From Streptomyces showdoensis (GTDB lineage Bacteria > Actinomycetota > Actinomycetes > Streptomycetales > Streptomycetaceae), in contig NZ_BAAAXG010000028.1 in NCBI RefSeq assembly GCF_039535475.1, positions 186,001 through 250,000 on the forward strand: a DNA stretch of 64,000 bases. The letters are read 5' to 3'. The translations under genes were made by a program, and so were the position numbers. Under the pieces are notes generated by a model. The model was not told the DNA's origin. It saw only the letters and a program-made list of their open reading frames with translations, and searched no databases. Shown here in pieces: positions 33,845 to 41,916 of the stretch; within the stretch, counting starts at the first letter, position 1, and every line of letters begins with the position of its first letter.

Positions 33845-33874
33845 ACGCTAGAGGCTGGCCAAGAATCGCGTCAA
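33845..33874 (-). promoter_or_regulatory. Sigma-70-type promoter upstream of the Crp-type gene and conflict operon
   Basis: The minus strand reads TTGACG (33869-33874), an 18-base spacer, then TAGCGT (33845-33850), close to the streptomycete HrdB consensus. Transcription would start near 33838. It may serve the regulator alone or also read into the cyclase operon, since no terminator is seen at 32923-33009. Confidence 0.55.
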
Positions 33875-33895
33875 CGCGAGTGGGGGCGATCACGA

Positions 33896-33935
33896 GGGGC
33901 GCAAGGGAGCGCCGTTTTCGGCACCCTTGCGCCCC
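33896..33935 (-). terminator. Long nested hairpin
   Basis: A perfect 12-bp stem (GGGGCGCAAGGG with its complement) encloses a second GCCG-TTTT-CGGC hairpin. It lies between the pnkp terminator and the regulator promoter and would insulate the two transcription units. Confidence 0.55.
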
Positions 33936-34124
33936 CTGTCACCACCGGACCGCGGACCGGCCGCGAGAGGCCCGCCGTACGGCGGCTCCCGAGGTCATGG
34001 CGGTGTGTACGGCGGGCTCGCGCCCGCGTGAACGGCTCGCCCACCGCCGGAGGAACGGCGCGATTCCGTTCGCATGTACGCCCCATGACCGATCACGCGT
34101 ACGACGACCTTCGGACGCCTGGGG

Positions 34125-34140
34125 CCCGCCTTCGGGCGGG
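34125..34140 (-). terminator. Terminator after pnkp
   Basis: CCCGCC-TTCG-GGCGGG forms a stable 6-bp stem with a TTCG loop, 38 nt beyond the pnkp stop. Confidence 0.55.
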
Positions 34141-34177
34141 TCGGCCCTCCTCCCGGCCGCCCCGCCGTACGGCGCGG

Positions 34178-36706
34178 TCACAGCCGCGGGTCGACCGGCT
34201 CCGACTCCAGGGCGAGCACCGCGAAGACCGCCTCGTGCACCCGCCACAGCGGCTCGCCGTCGGCCAGCCGGTCGAGGGCCTCCAGGCCGAGCGCGTACTC
34301 CCGCAGCGCGAGGGACCGCTTGTGGCCGAGGAACCGCTCGCGCAGCCGCGCCAGGTTCTCCGGACGGGTGTACTCGGGGCCGTAGATGATCCGCAGGTAC
34401 TCCCGGCCGCGCACCTTCACGCCCGGCTGCGCGAGCCGGCCGTCGGCGCCCCGGACCAGGGCCGCGAGCGGCTTGACGACCATGCCCTCGCCGCCCACCG
34501 CGGTCAGCTCCAGCCACCAGTCGACACCGGCCCGTACGGACGCCTCGTCGGCCGGGTCGACCACGAGCCGCCGGGTGACCTGGAGCAGCCCGGTCGGGTC
34601 GTGCTCCACCAGCCGGTCCAGCCAGGCCAGCTGCTCGTCGTGCGGGACCCCGGCCAGCGAGCGCCCGCGGGCCGCCAGCACCTGGAACGGGGCGAAGCGC
34701 ACGCCCTCCAGGCCCTCGGTCGGCCAGCAGTAGCGCCGGTACGCCTCGGTGAAGGCCGCCGCGTCCACCGCCCGCTCCTGCTGCCGGGCGAGCAGCCCGT
34801 CGAGGCCGGACACCCCGCGCGCGACCGCCTGTTCGAGCGCCCCCACCGCTCCCGGGAAGACCGCCCGGGAGGCGGCGCCGACCGCCGCGTACTGGGCGCG
34901 CAGCAGCCCCGCCGACTTCAGCGACCACGGCATCAGCTCGCCGTCGAGCAGCAGCCAGTCCGTGTCGAGCTCGTCCCAGAGCCCGGCGGCGCCGATCGCC
35001 GCCCGCAGCCGGGCCAGGACCAGCTCGGTGGTCTCCCCGTCGTCGAAGAACGGGCGCCCGGTGCGGGTGTGCAGGGCGCCGGTCGGCCCGTCCACGCCGA
35101 ACCGCTCCCGGGCCGCCCCGGCGTCCCGGCAGACCAGCGCGACGGCCCGCGAGCCCATGTGCTTCTCCTCGCACACGACCTTCCCGACCCCGTCGGACGC
35201 GTACTGCGCGAAGGCCTCGGCCGGGTGCTCCAGGAAGCCCTCCTCCCGGGAGGTCGCGGTCGGCGCCATCGTCGGCGGCAGGTAGGCGAGCAGCCGCGGG
35301 TCGACCGCGAACCGGCTCATCACCTCCAGCGCGGCCGCCGCGTTCTCCTCGCGGACCGCGACGTTGCCCATCTGCCGGGTCTCGACGATCCGGCGCCCGT
35401 GCACGTCGGCCAGGTCGAGCGGCCGCCCCTGGTGGCCGCCCGGCGCCTCGGTCGCGAGCGGCCGGGCCGGCTCGTACCAGACCCGCTCGGCCGGCACGTC
35501 GACGAGCTCGCGCTCGGGCCAGCGCAACGCGGTCATCCGCCCGCCGAAGACGGCACCGGTGTCGAGGCAGAGGGTGTTGTTGATCCACGAGGTGGTCGGC
35601 ACGGGCGTGTGCCCGTAGACGACGGTCGCCCGGCCCCGGTACTCCTCCGCCCAGGGGTAGCGCACCGGCAGCCCGAACTCGTCGGTCTCCCCGGTGGTGT
35701 CCCCGTACAGGGCGTGCGAGCGGACCCGGCCCGAGGTGCGGCCGTGGTACTTCTCCGGCAGACCCGCGTGACAGACCACCAGCCGGCCCTCGTCGAGGAC
35801 GTAGTGGCTGACCAGCCCCTCGATGAACTCCGCCACCTCGGCGCGGAACGCCTCCGGCTCGCGCCCCAGCTGCTCGATCGTCTCGGCCAGGCCGTGCGTC
35901 TCCTGCACCTTGCGGCCGCGCAGCCAGCGTCCCAGCTTGTTCTCGTGGTTGCCGGGCACGCACAGCGCGTCCCCGGCGGCGACCATGCCCATGACCCGGC
36001 GCAGCACGCCCGGGCTGTCCGGGCCGCGGTCCACCAGGTCGCCGACGAAGACGGCGGTGCGCCCCTCGGGGTGGTGCCCGTCCACGTAGCCGAGCTCGCC
36101 GAGCAGGGTCTCCAGCTCGGAGCGGCAGCCGTGGACGTCCCCGATGACGTCGAAGGGCCCGGTGAGGTGGCGCAGGTCGTTGAACCGCTTCTCCAGGACG
36201 ACCTCGGCCGCCTCCACCTCCTCCTCGCTGCGCAGCACGTGCACCTTGCGGAAGCCCTCGCGCTCCAGGCCGCGCAGCGAACGGCGCAGCTCGCGGCGGT
36301 GCCGCTGGATGACGTGGCGGGGCAGCCCGGCCCGGTCGGGGCGGGCCGCGTTGCGCGCGGCGCACACCTCCTCGGGCAGGTCGAGGACGATCGCGATGGG
36401 CAGCACGTCGTGCTCCCGGGCCAGCTCGACCAGCCGGCGGCGGGACTCGCGCTGCACGCTGGTGGCGTCCACCACGGTCAGCCGGCCCGCCGCGAGCCGC
36501 TTGCCGGCGATGTAGTGGAGGACGTCGAAGGCGTCCTTGCTGGCGCTCTGGTCGTTCTCGTCGTCGGCGACCAGCCCGCGGCAGAAGTCGGAGGAGACGA
36601 TCTCGGTCGGCTTGAAGTGGCGCCGGGCGAAGGTCGACTTGCCGGAGCCGGTGGCACCGATGAGGACGACGAGGGACAGATCGGTGACGGGGAGCGTACG
36701 GCTCAT
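34178..36706 (-). CDS. pnkp: Polynucleotide kinase-phosphatase with ligase domain (Pnkp)
   Basis: Core enzyme of the bacterial Pnkp/Hen1 RNA-repair system that reseals ribotoxin-cleaved tRNA. The 842-residue length matches the family. In order: a 5' kinase with P-loop GATGSGKST (17-25); a metallophosphatase with DVIGDVHGC, FVGDLVDRGPDS, PGNHE and YGHTP; and a C-terminal nucleotidyltransferase with the lysine motif EEKHMGSRA. All three modules look intact. The ATG at 36706 overlaps the hen1 stop (ATGA), as expected for this two-gene unit. Confidence 0.95.
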   Translation of the reverse strand: MSRTLPVTDLSLVVLIGATGSGKSTFARRHFKPTEIVSSDFCRGLVADDENDQSASKDAFDVLHYIAGKRLAAGRLTVVDATSVQRESRRRLVELAREHDVLPIAIVLDLPEEVCAARNAARPDRAGLPRHVIQRHRRELRRSLRGLEREGFRKVHVLRSEEEVEAAEVVLEKRFNDLRHLTGPFDVIGDVHGCRSELETLLGELGYVDGHHPEGRTAVFVGDLVDRGPDSPGVLRRVMGMVAAGDALCVPGNHENKLGRWLRGRKVQETHGLAETIEQLGREPEAFRAEVAEFIEGLVSHYVLDEGRLVVCHAGLPEKYHGRTSGRVRSHALYGDTTGETDEFGLPVRYPWAEEYRGRATVVYGHTPVPTTSWINNTLCLDTGAVFGGRMTALRWPERELVDVPAERVWYEPARPLATEAPGGHQGRPLDLADVHGRRIVETRQMGNVAVREENAAAALEVMSRFAVDPRLLAYLPPTMAPTATSREEGFLEHPAEAFAQYASDGVGKVVCEEKHMGSRAVALVCRDAGAARERFGVDGPTGALHTRTGRPFFDDGETTELVLARLRAAIGAAGLWDELDTDWLLLDGELMPWSLKSAGLLRAQYAAVGAASRAVFPGAVGALEQAVARGVSGLDGLLARQQERAVDAAAFTEAYRRYCWPTEGLEGVRFAPFQVLAARGRSLAGVPHDEQLAWLDRLVEHDPTGLLQVTRRLVVDPADEASVRAGVDWWLELTAVGGEGMVVKPLAALVRGADGRLAQPGVKVRGREYLRIIYGPEYTRPENLARLRERFLGHKRSLALREYALGLEALDRLADGEPLWRVHEAVFAVLALESEPVDPRL

Positions 36707-38295
36707 GCGCCGGCCTCCTTCGAGGTCTCGTCGGTACGGGCGGTGCCGTCGGTAGGGGTGGTGCCGTCGACACGTGGGGTCTCTTCGGTACGACTGGTCA
36801 CGTCGACTCGGCTGGTCTCGTCGGCACGGGTGCTCTCTTCGGCACGGGTGCTCTCTTCGGCACGGGTGAAGACGGCCATCTGGGTGGGCGGGCCGACCTC
36901 CGGGTCGTCGGGTCCGACCGGGGCGAACCCGACCTCGTACCCGTACGAGCCGGCGACGCCCGCCGCCCAGCCCCGGAACTCCTCCCGGGTCCACTCGAAG
37001 CGGTGGTCGCCGTGCCGCACGTGCCCGGCGGGCAGCGACTCCCAGCGCACGTTGTACTCGACGTTCGGCGTCGTCACGATCACCGTGCGGGGCCGGGCGG
37101 AGCCGAACACTGCGTACTCCAGCGCGGGCAGCCGCGGCAGGTCCAGGTGCTCGACGACCTCGCTCAGGACGGCCGCGTCGTAGCCGGTCAGTCGCTTGTC
37201 GGTGTACGTGAGCGAGCCCTGGAGCAGGGTCACCCGGGCGGCCTGCCGCTCGCCCATCCGGTCCAGCCGGAGCCGGCGCGCGGCGACGGACAGGGCGCGG
37301 GCGGACACGTCCACGCCGACGATGTCGGTGAACCGCACGTCCTTGAGCAGCGCCTGCACCAACTGGCCCTGTCCGCAGCCGAGATCGAGCACCCGGGCCG
37401 CGTCGGCGGCGCGCAGGGCGCCGAGGATCGCCTCGCGGCGGCGCTCGGCGAGCGGCACCGGCCGCTCCTCGGTGTCGGTGGTCTCGTCGACGGCGTTGTC
37501 GACGTCCTCGACCTCCAGCCCGTCCGCCTCCGCGAGCCGCACCAGCTCCAGGCGCTCGGTCGCCTCCCGGGTCAGACCCCGGCGGCGGGCCAGGTAACGG
37601 CTGGTGATCAGGCTCTGCTCGGGGTGGCCGGCGAGCCAGCCGTCCCCGGCGCGCAGCAGCTTGTCGACCTCGTCGGGGGCGACCCAGTAGTGCTTGGCGT
37701 CGTCGAGCACGGGCAGCAGGACGTAGAGCTGGTTGAGCGCGTCGGCGAGCCGCAGCTCGCCCTCCAGGACGAGCCGCACGTAGCGCGAGTCGCCCCAGGC
37801 GGGGAACTCGGGGTCCAGCGCGACCGGTTCCGCCGTCACCGAGGTCCAGCCCAGCGGGCCGAACAGGCGCGTGACCAGCGCGGCGCCGCCTCGGGCCGGA
37901 AGCGCCGGGATCTCGATCCGCAGCGGCAGCGGCGCGGCGGCCCGCTCGGGCAGGGCCGCGCAGGAGCCGTGCAGGGCGCTCTTGAAGACCTTGGCGAGCG
38001 CGACGGCGAGCAGCGAGGAGGCGGCGTAGGGCCGGTCGTTCACGTACTGGGCCAGCGCGGAGTCGGGTGCGCCGCCCCGCCCCTTCCCCCTGCCCCGCCG
38101 CACGAGCGCCACGGGGTCCACCTCGAGGAGGAGCGCCGCCGTGCACCGCTCGGCGCTCGCCTCGGGGTAGAGGACGTGGGCGGTGCCGTGCGAGGTGGAG
38201 AACGCCTGCGCCTTCTCGGGATGCTTGTGCAGCAGGAAGCCGAGATCGGTCGCGGGGCGTTCGGGGGTACCGGTCGTACTGATCGTCAGGAACAC
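36703..38295 (-). CDS. hen1: RNA 3'-terminal ribose 2'-O-methyltransferase Hen1
   Basis: Methylates the 2'-OH at the broken RNA 3' end before Pnkp ligation, protecting the repaired site from new cleavage. It has 530 residues. The N-terminal half (from FLTISTTGTPERPATDLGFL) is the bacterial Hen1 activator-type domain. The methyltransferase follows, with SAM motif DLGCGQG (304-310) and the metal-binding set E379, E382, H383 (SEVVEHLDL) and H431 (GDHRFEW). A non-family tail (about 475-530) of Thr/Ser/Glu/Asp repeats such as TRAEES is appended. GTG start at 38295; a longer start runs into non-coding sequence. Confidence 0.95.
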   Translation of the reverse strand: MFLTISTTGTPERPATDLGFLLHKHPEKAQAFSTSHGTAHVLYPEASAERCTAALLLEVDPVALVRRGRGKGRGGAPDSALAQYVNDRPYAASSLLAVALAKVFKSALHGSCAALPERAAAPLPLRIEIPALPARGGAALVTRLFGPLGWTSVTAEPVALDPEFPAWGDSRYVRLVLEGELRLADALNQLYVLLPVLDDAKHYWVAPDEVDKLLRAGDGWLAGHPEQSLITSRYLARRRGLTREATERLELVRLAEADGLEVEDVDNAVDETTDTEERPVPLAERRREAILGALRAADAARVLDLGCGQGQLVQALLKDVRFTDIVGVDVSARALSVAARRLRLDRMGERQAARVTLLQGSLTYTDKRLTGYDAAVLSEVVEHLDLPRLPALEYAVFGSARPRTVIVTTPNVEYNVRWESLPAGHVRHGDHRFEWTREEFRGWAAGVAGSYGYEVGFAPVGPDDPEVGPPTQMAVFTRAEESTRAEESTRADETSRVDVTSRTEETPRVDGTTPTDGTARTDETSKEAGA

Positions 38296-38449
38296 CCGTC
38301 CGAGTATGACCACCCGCCCCGCCACCGACCAGGCATTTTCTCCGCGCGGCACCCTGCCCTGACTCCTGCGCGGGGCCCCTGGTCCGCGGCTCTGCCCCGG
38401 GGCCCCGGACCGGAGCCCCGCCCCGGGGTCCCGGTCCGCCGGACGGGCC

Positions 38450-39352
38450 CTACCCCTCCAGCGTGGCGGCCAGCTCGGCGATCAGGTCGGGGCCGACCCG
38501 GCAGCAGCCGCCGATCAGGCGGGCGCCGTCCGCGCGCCAGCGGGAGGTGGTGTCCGGCGCGAAGGTGGCACCGCCCTGCCAGTCGCGGGCCCGCGCGTCC
38601 CACTCCTCGCCGCTGTTGGGGTAGACGACGACGGGCTTGCCGGTCACCTCGGCGGCGAGCTCCACGGCGGGCCCGGCGTCGCGCGGGTCGCAGCAGTTCA
38701 CGCCGACCGCGACGACCTGGTCGACCCCGGCGGCCAGACCGAAGGCGTCCTCCAGCCGCTGGCCGGCCCGGGTGCGCGGCCCGTCGATCGTGTACGAGAG
38801 CCAGACCGGCACCCCGCACCCCTCGACCGCCCGCAGCAGCCCCTCCGCCTCGTCGGCGTCCGGCACCGTCTCCAAGGCCAGGACATCGGGCCCGGCCTCG
38901 GCGAGGGCCTCGACCCGGGGCCGGTGGAACCGTTCGAGCTCGCCCACCGAGAGCCCGTACCGGCCGCGGTACTCGCTGCCGTCCGCGAGCATCGCCCCGT
39001 ACGGGCCGACGGACGCCGCGACCCAGACCTCCCGGTCCGTCCCGCCGCCGGCCGCCCGGGCCAGCTCCACGCTGCGCGCGAGCAGCCGCGCCGCCTCGGC
39101 GCGCCCGGTCCCGCGCCGGGCGAAGCCCTCGAAGGTGGCCTGGTAGCTGGAGGTGATCAGCACCTGGGCCCCGGCCCGGACGTACGCCGCGTGGGCCGCC
39201 TCGATCTGCTCGGGCCCGTCGGCGAGCAGCCGGGCGGACCAGAGCGCGTCGGACAGGTCGCAGCCCTGCGCCTGGAGCTGGTTGGACAGCCCGCCGTCGA
39301 GCACGAGCACCTGCTCGTCGAGGGCGGCGGCGAGCGTACGGACGGGTTTCAT
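38450..39352 (-). CDS. mmuM: Homocysteine S-methyltransferase
   Basis: Transfers a methyl group, usually from S-methylmethionine, to homocysteine to give methionine; cytoplasmic, zinc-dependent. It has 300 residues with the opening VLVLDGGLSNQLQAQGCDLS and the zinc-binding cysteines in VGVNCCDP and LIGGCCRVGP near the end. It follows the LLM oxidoreductase stop by only four bases, so the two are co-transcribed. No link to its neighbours is evident. The 154-nt gap to hen1 holds imperfect direct repeats of a CCCCGGGG-type sequence that may act as a terminator. Confidence 0.92.
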   Translation of the reverse strand: MKPVRTLAAALDEQVLVLDGGLSNQLQAQGCDLSDALWSARLLADGPEQIEAAHAAYVRAGAQVLITSSYQATFEGFARRGTGRAEAARLLARSVELARAAGGGTDREVWVAASVGPYGAMLADGSEYRGRYGLSVGELERFHRPRVEALAEAGPDVLALETVPDADEAEGLLRAVEGCGVPVWLSYTIDGPRTRAGQRLEDAFGLAAGVDQVVAVGVNCCDPRDAGPAVELAAEVTGKPVVVYPNSGEEWDARARDWQGGATFAPDTTSRWRADGARLIGGCCRVGPDLIAELAATLEG

Positions 39353-39356
39353 CGGG

Positions 39357-40280
39357 TCACCCCAGCTGCGTCTGGACCTGTGCGGAGATCAGCTCCAGGT
39401 GGTCCGGATCGTCCAGGTCGAGCACCTGGAGGTAGATCCGGGTGGAGCCGAGTGCACCGTACCTGCCGATCTTGTCGACGACCTCGGCGGGCGAGCCCGC
39501 CAGCCCGTTGGCCTTGAGCTCGGCGACGTCCCGGCCGATGGCGGCGGCCCGCCGGGCGACCTCGGCGTCGTCCTTGCCGACGCAGACCACGAGCGCGTTG
39601 GAGTACACCAGCGCGTCGGCCGGCCGGCCGGCCTCCGCCACCGCGTCCCGCACCCGGCGGAACTGCCGCTCCGTCTCCTCCGGCGAGGCGAAGGGGATGT
39701 TGAACTCGTCGGCGAACCGGGCGGCGAGGCGAGGCGTGCGCCGCGCCCCGTGCCCGCCGACGATGACCGGGACGCGCGCCTGCGCCGGCTTGGGCAGTGC
39801 CGGCGAGTCGGTGAGCCGGTAGTGCTCCCCCTCGTACGAGAAGGTCGTGCCCGGCTCGGTGCCCCAGAGCCCGGTGACGATCTCCAGCTGTTCCTCCAGG
39901 CGACCGAACCTCTCCTTCGGGAAGGGGATGCCGTACGCCCGGTGCTCCTCCTCGAACCAGCCCGCGCCCAGCCCGAGTTCGATCCGCCCGCCGGACATCC
40001 GGTCGACCTGCGCCACCTGGATGGCCAGGACGCCGGGGAGCCGGAAGGTGCCGGCGGTCATCAGGGTGCCGAGCCGGATCCGCTCGGTCTCCCGGGCGAG
40101 CCCGGCCAGGGTGATCCACGCGTCCGTCGGCCCGGGCAGCCCGTCGCCCGCTCCCATCCGGAGGTAGTGGTCCGAGCGGAAGAAGGCGTCGAACCCGAGC
40201 TCTTCGGTGGCCCTGGCGACCTTGAGCAGGGTGTCGTAGTCGGCCCCTTGCTGGGGCTCCGTGAAGATTCGAAGATCCAT
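39357..40280 (-). CDS. LLM-class F420-dependent oxidoreductase
   Basis: A luciferase-like TIM-barrel oxidoreductase of 307 residues, of the F420-dependent subgroup common in actinomycetes; substrate unknown. Marks are MDLRIFTEPQQGADYDTLLK, then GTLMTAGTFRLPGVLAIQVA and ELGLGAGWFEEEHRAYGIPF. The ATG at 40280 has GGAGGT directly against it and AGG a little further upstream. A GTG five codons upstream (40295) is the alternative start. Confidence 0.85.
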   Translation of the reverse strand: MDLRIFTEPQQGADYDTLLKVARATEELGFDAFFRSDHYLRMGAGDGLPGPTDAWITLAGLARETERIRLGTLMTAGTFRLPGVLAIQVAQVDRMSGGRIELGLGAGWFEEEHRAYGIPFPKERFGRLEEQLEIVTGLWGTEPGTTFSYEGEHYRLTDSPALPKPAQARVPVIVGGHGARRTPRLAARFADEFNIPFASPEETERQFRRVRDAVAEAGRPADALVYSNALVVCVGKDDAEVARRAAAIGRDVAELKANGLAGSPAEVVDKIGRYGALGSTRIYLQVLDLDDPDHLELISAQVQTQLG

Positions 40281-40527
40281 ACCTCCATCCTGCACCGTGG
40301 GGGTGCGTCAACCTCTTCGTCAGCGGACGATCATCACCGGCCCGGTCGGGTGAATATCCGCCCCCTGGGCGGGCGGCGTCCGGCCGGGCCAGTGACCGGG
40401 GCCCGGGACCCGTCGTTGGCTCGGGCGGAGCCGGACCGCCCGGCCCGCGCGCCGGCGGCCGCTGCCGGTGCGACGCACCCTTTCGTGGCCCTTCCCGCAG
40501 CGGAGGGGCCTGGGCCAGGAGGCCGCC

Positions 40528-40890
40528 ATGTCCCAGGAAGCCGCGCCGGAGCGGGCCGTTCCCGAGCAGCCCGCACCCCAGGTGTCACCGGCGCCGCCGG
40601 GGCGGCAGTCCGCCCTCACGGAGCAGCCCGCGCCGCCCGTGCAGTCCGTGCAGTCCGCGTTTTCCGCACCCTCCGCGGCCTCTGCCCCCTCCGCGTCCGC
40701 GTCCTCCGTGCCCTCCGTGCCCGAGCAGCAGGGCGGCGCCCCGAAGGGCCTGCTCCAGCAGATGGAGGAGCTGATGGCGGCACTGACCGCCGACCTGTCG
40801 CAGCTCGACGCCGACATCCAGTCCTCCGCCGACCGCCAGGCGGGCACCGCCGACCACCCCGGCGACGCCCGCGGCGGCACGCTCGCCTGA
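40528..40890 (+). CDS. Small Ala/Pro/Ser-rich protein of unknown function
   Basis: A 120-residue protein with no family that I recognise. The first 75 residues are low complexity. The rest has an amphipathic helix (LLQQMEELMAALTADLSQLD) and a short polar tail. The ATG follows an excellent AGGAGG, and codon usage is strongly G/C-ending, so the gene is probably real. It stands alone between two minus-strand genes. Confidence 0.6.
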   Translation: MSQEAAPERAVPEQPAPQVSPAPPGRQSALTEQPAPPVQSVQSAFSAPSAASAPSASASSVPSVPEQQGGAPKGLLQQMEELMAALTADLSQLDADIQSSADRQAGTADHPGDARGGTLA

Positions 40891-40935
40891 TCCCCTCGCC
40901 CGGCCCTCTCGTCTGGACCCGCGACCGGGGAGTCC

Positions 40936-41433
40936 TCACCGCGGCCCCGGTCTCGGACCGGCCCGCCCCCGCGCCGGGTCGGGCGGCCGGCCGCGCTCCC
41001 GCACCGTGAGCCGGCGCAGCATCCCGCGCACCCGGTCACCCGCCTCGTCGGCCGCGTCGATCGCCTCGATGCACTGCCAGTAGAGACCCTCCTCGTCCGT
41101 CGCGCAGGCCACCCCGACCAGGGCGATGCCCACCTCGCCGAGAAGTGCGCCGAGCGCGGTCAACGCGCCCCGCTCGTCCGCCACTTCGGTGAGCTGTGCG
41201 GCCCTCGGAGCCCCGCCGCGCAGCGTCGGGTGGTCCGTCGGACCGGGTCCGACGCCGATCTCGCTCAGCCCCCGCGCCTCGCTCCGCAGCTCCAGCGGTC
41301 CGCACAGCACGAGATGACTCCCTATCGCCTGGGCGAGGACCTGTGCCTGCCAGGCCTCCGCCACGATGTCCAGCGCCGTGCGGCTCTCGGCCAGCGCTTG
41401 CCGGCCGGTCGCGACGAGTCGTTCCGCTTCCAT
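40936..41433 (-). CDS. Streptomyces-type protein of unknown function
   Basis: A 165-residue soluble, mostly helical protein (MEAERLVATGRQALAESRTA, later YWQCIEAIDAADEAGDRVRG). It resembles small uncharacterised proteins seen across Streptomyces, but I cannot name the family with certainty. The Arg/Pro-rich last 20 residues look disordered. ATG at 41433; a TTG one codon earlier is possible. No operon partner. Confidence 0.6.
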   Translation of the reverse strand: MEAERLVATGRQALAESRTALDIVAEAWQAQVLAQAIGSHLVLCGPLELRSEARGLSEIGVGPGPTDHPTLRGGAPRAAQLTEVADERGALTALGALLGEVGIALVGVACATDEEGLYWQCIEAIDAADEAGDRVRGMLRRLTVRERGRPPDPARGRAGPRPGPR

Positions 41434-41559
41434 CAACGCCGCCCCCGTTCTTATGACTTACTGCCCACTCATTCCATTACCCAGCGTGAGGCTGCCTGAG
41501 CCCAAACGCCAGGGGAATTCGGAAATCTGTGGACAGGAGGCCCGACGGGGAAAACTCGA

Positions 41560-41916
41560 TCACTCCGAAGAGTGACGATGAGTGTCGTTCTCGCCCCGGA
41601 CCGGGAAGCGGAGCTCGTTCCGGTCGATCTTCGCCGCGAGCGCGGCGAGCGGATCGACGCCGAGCACCGTGCAGAACTGGAGGAGATAGGCGAGGACGTC
41701 CGCCACCTCGTCGCCGACCCGGTGCGCGGTGTCCGGGTCCTCCATCACCCGCTCCGCCTGTTCGGGCGTCAACCACTGGAAGATCTCCAGGAGTTCGGAC
41801 GCCTCGACGCTCAGCGCCGCCGCGAGGTTCTTGGGGGTGTGGTACGGCTGCCACTGCCGGGCGGCCGCGAAGTCGGCGAGGCGGCGCTGCAGGCCGGGCA
41901 CATCAGGTTCGGTCAC
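41560..41916 (-). CDS. MazG-like nucleotide pyrophosphohydrolase
   Basis: A single-domain all-alpha NTP pyrophosphohydrolase of 118 residues. The Mg-binding acidic motif is intact: EASE (in LSVEASELLEIFQW) and EVAD (in VGDEVADVLAYLLQF). Small members hydrolyse dCTP or damaged nucleotides in house-cleaning. The GTG at 41916 overlaps the upstream ATPase gene by 14 nt, so the two are coupled. Confidence 0.88.
   Translation of the reverse strand: MTEPDVPGLQRRLADFAAARQWQPYHTPKNLAAALSVEASELLEIFQWLTPEQAERVMEDPDTAHRVGDEVADVLAYLLQFCTVLGVDPLAALAAKIDRNELRFPVRGENDTHRHSSE

Larger units (their letters stand above)
33760..34177. other. Intergenic region with promoter, palindrome and two terminators
   Basis: Going right to left, it holds a UUCG-loop hairpin ending the pnkp transcript (34125-34140), a longer hairpin (33896-33935), a housekeeping-type promoter (33845-33874) for the Crp-type gene and a palindrome CTTGTT-N5-AACAAG (33778-33794). 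No gene is supported here. Confidence 0.6.
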
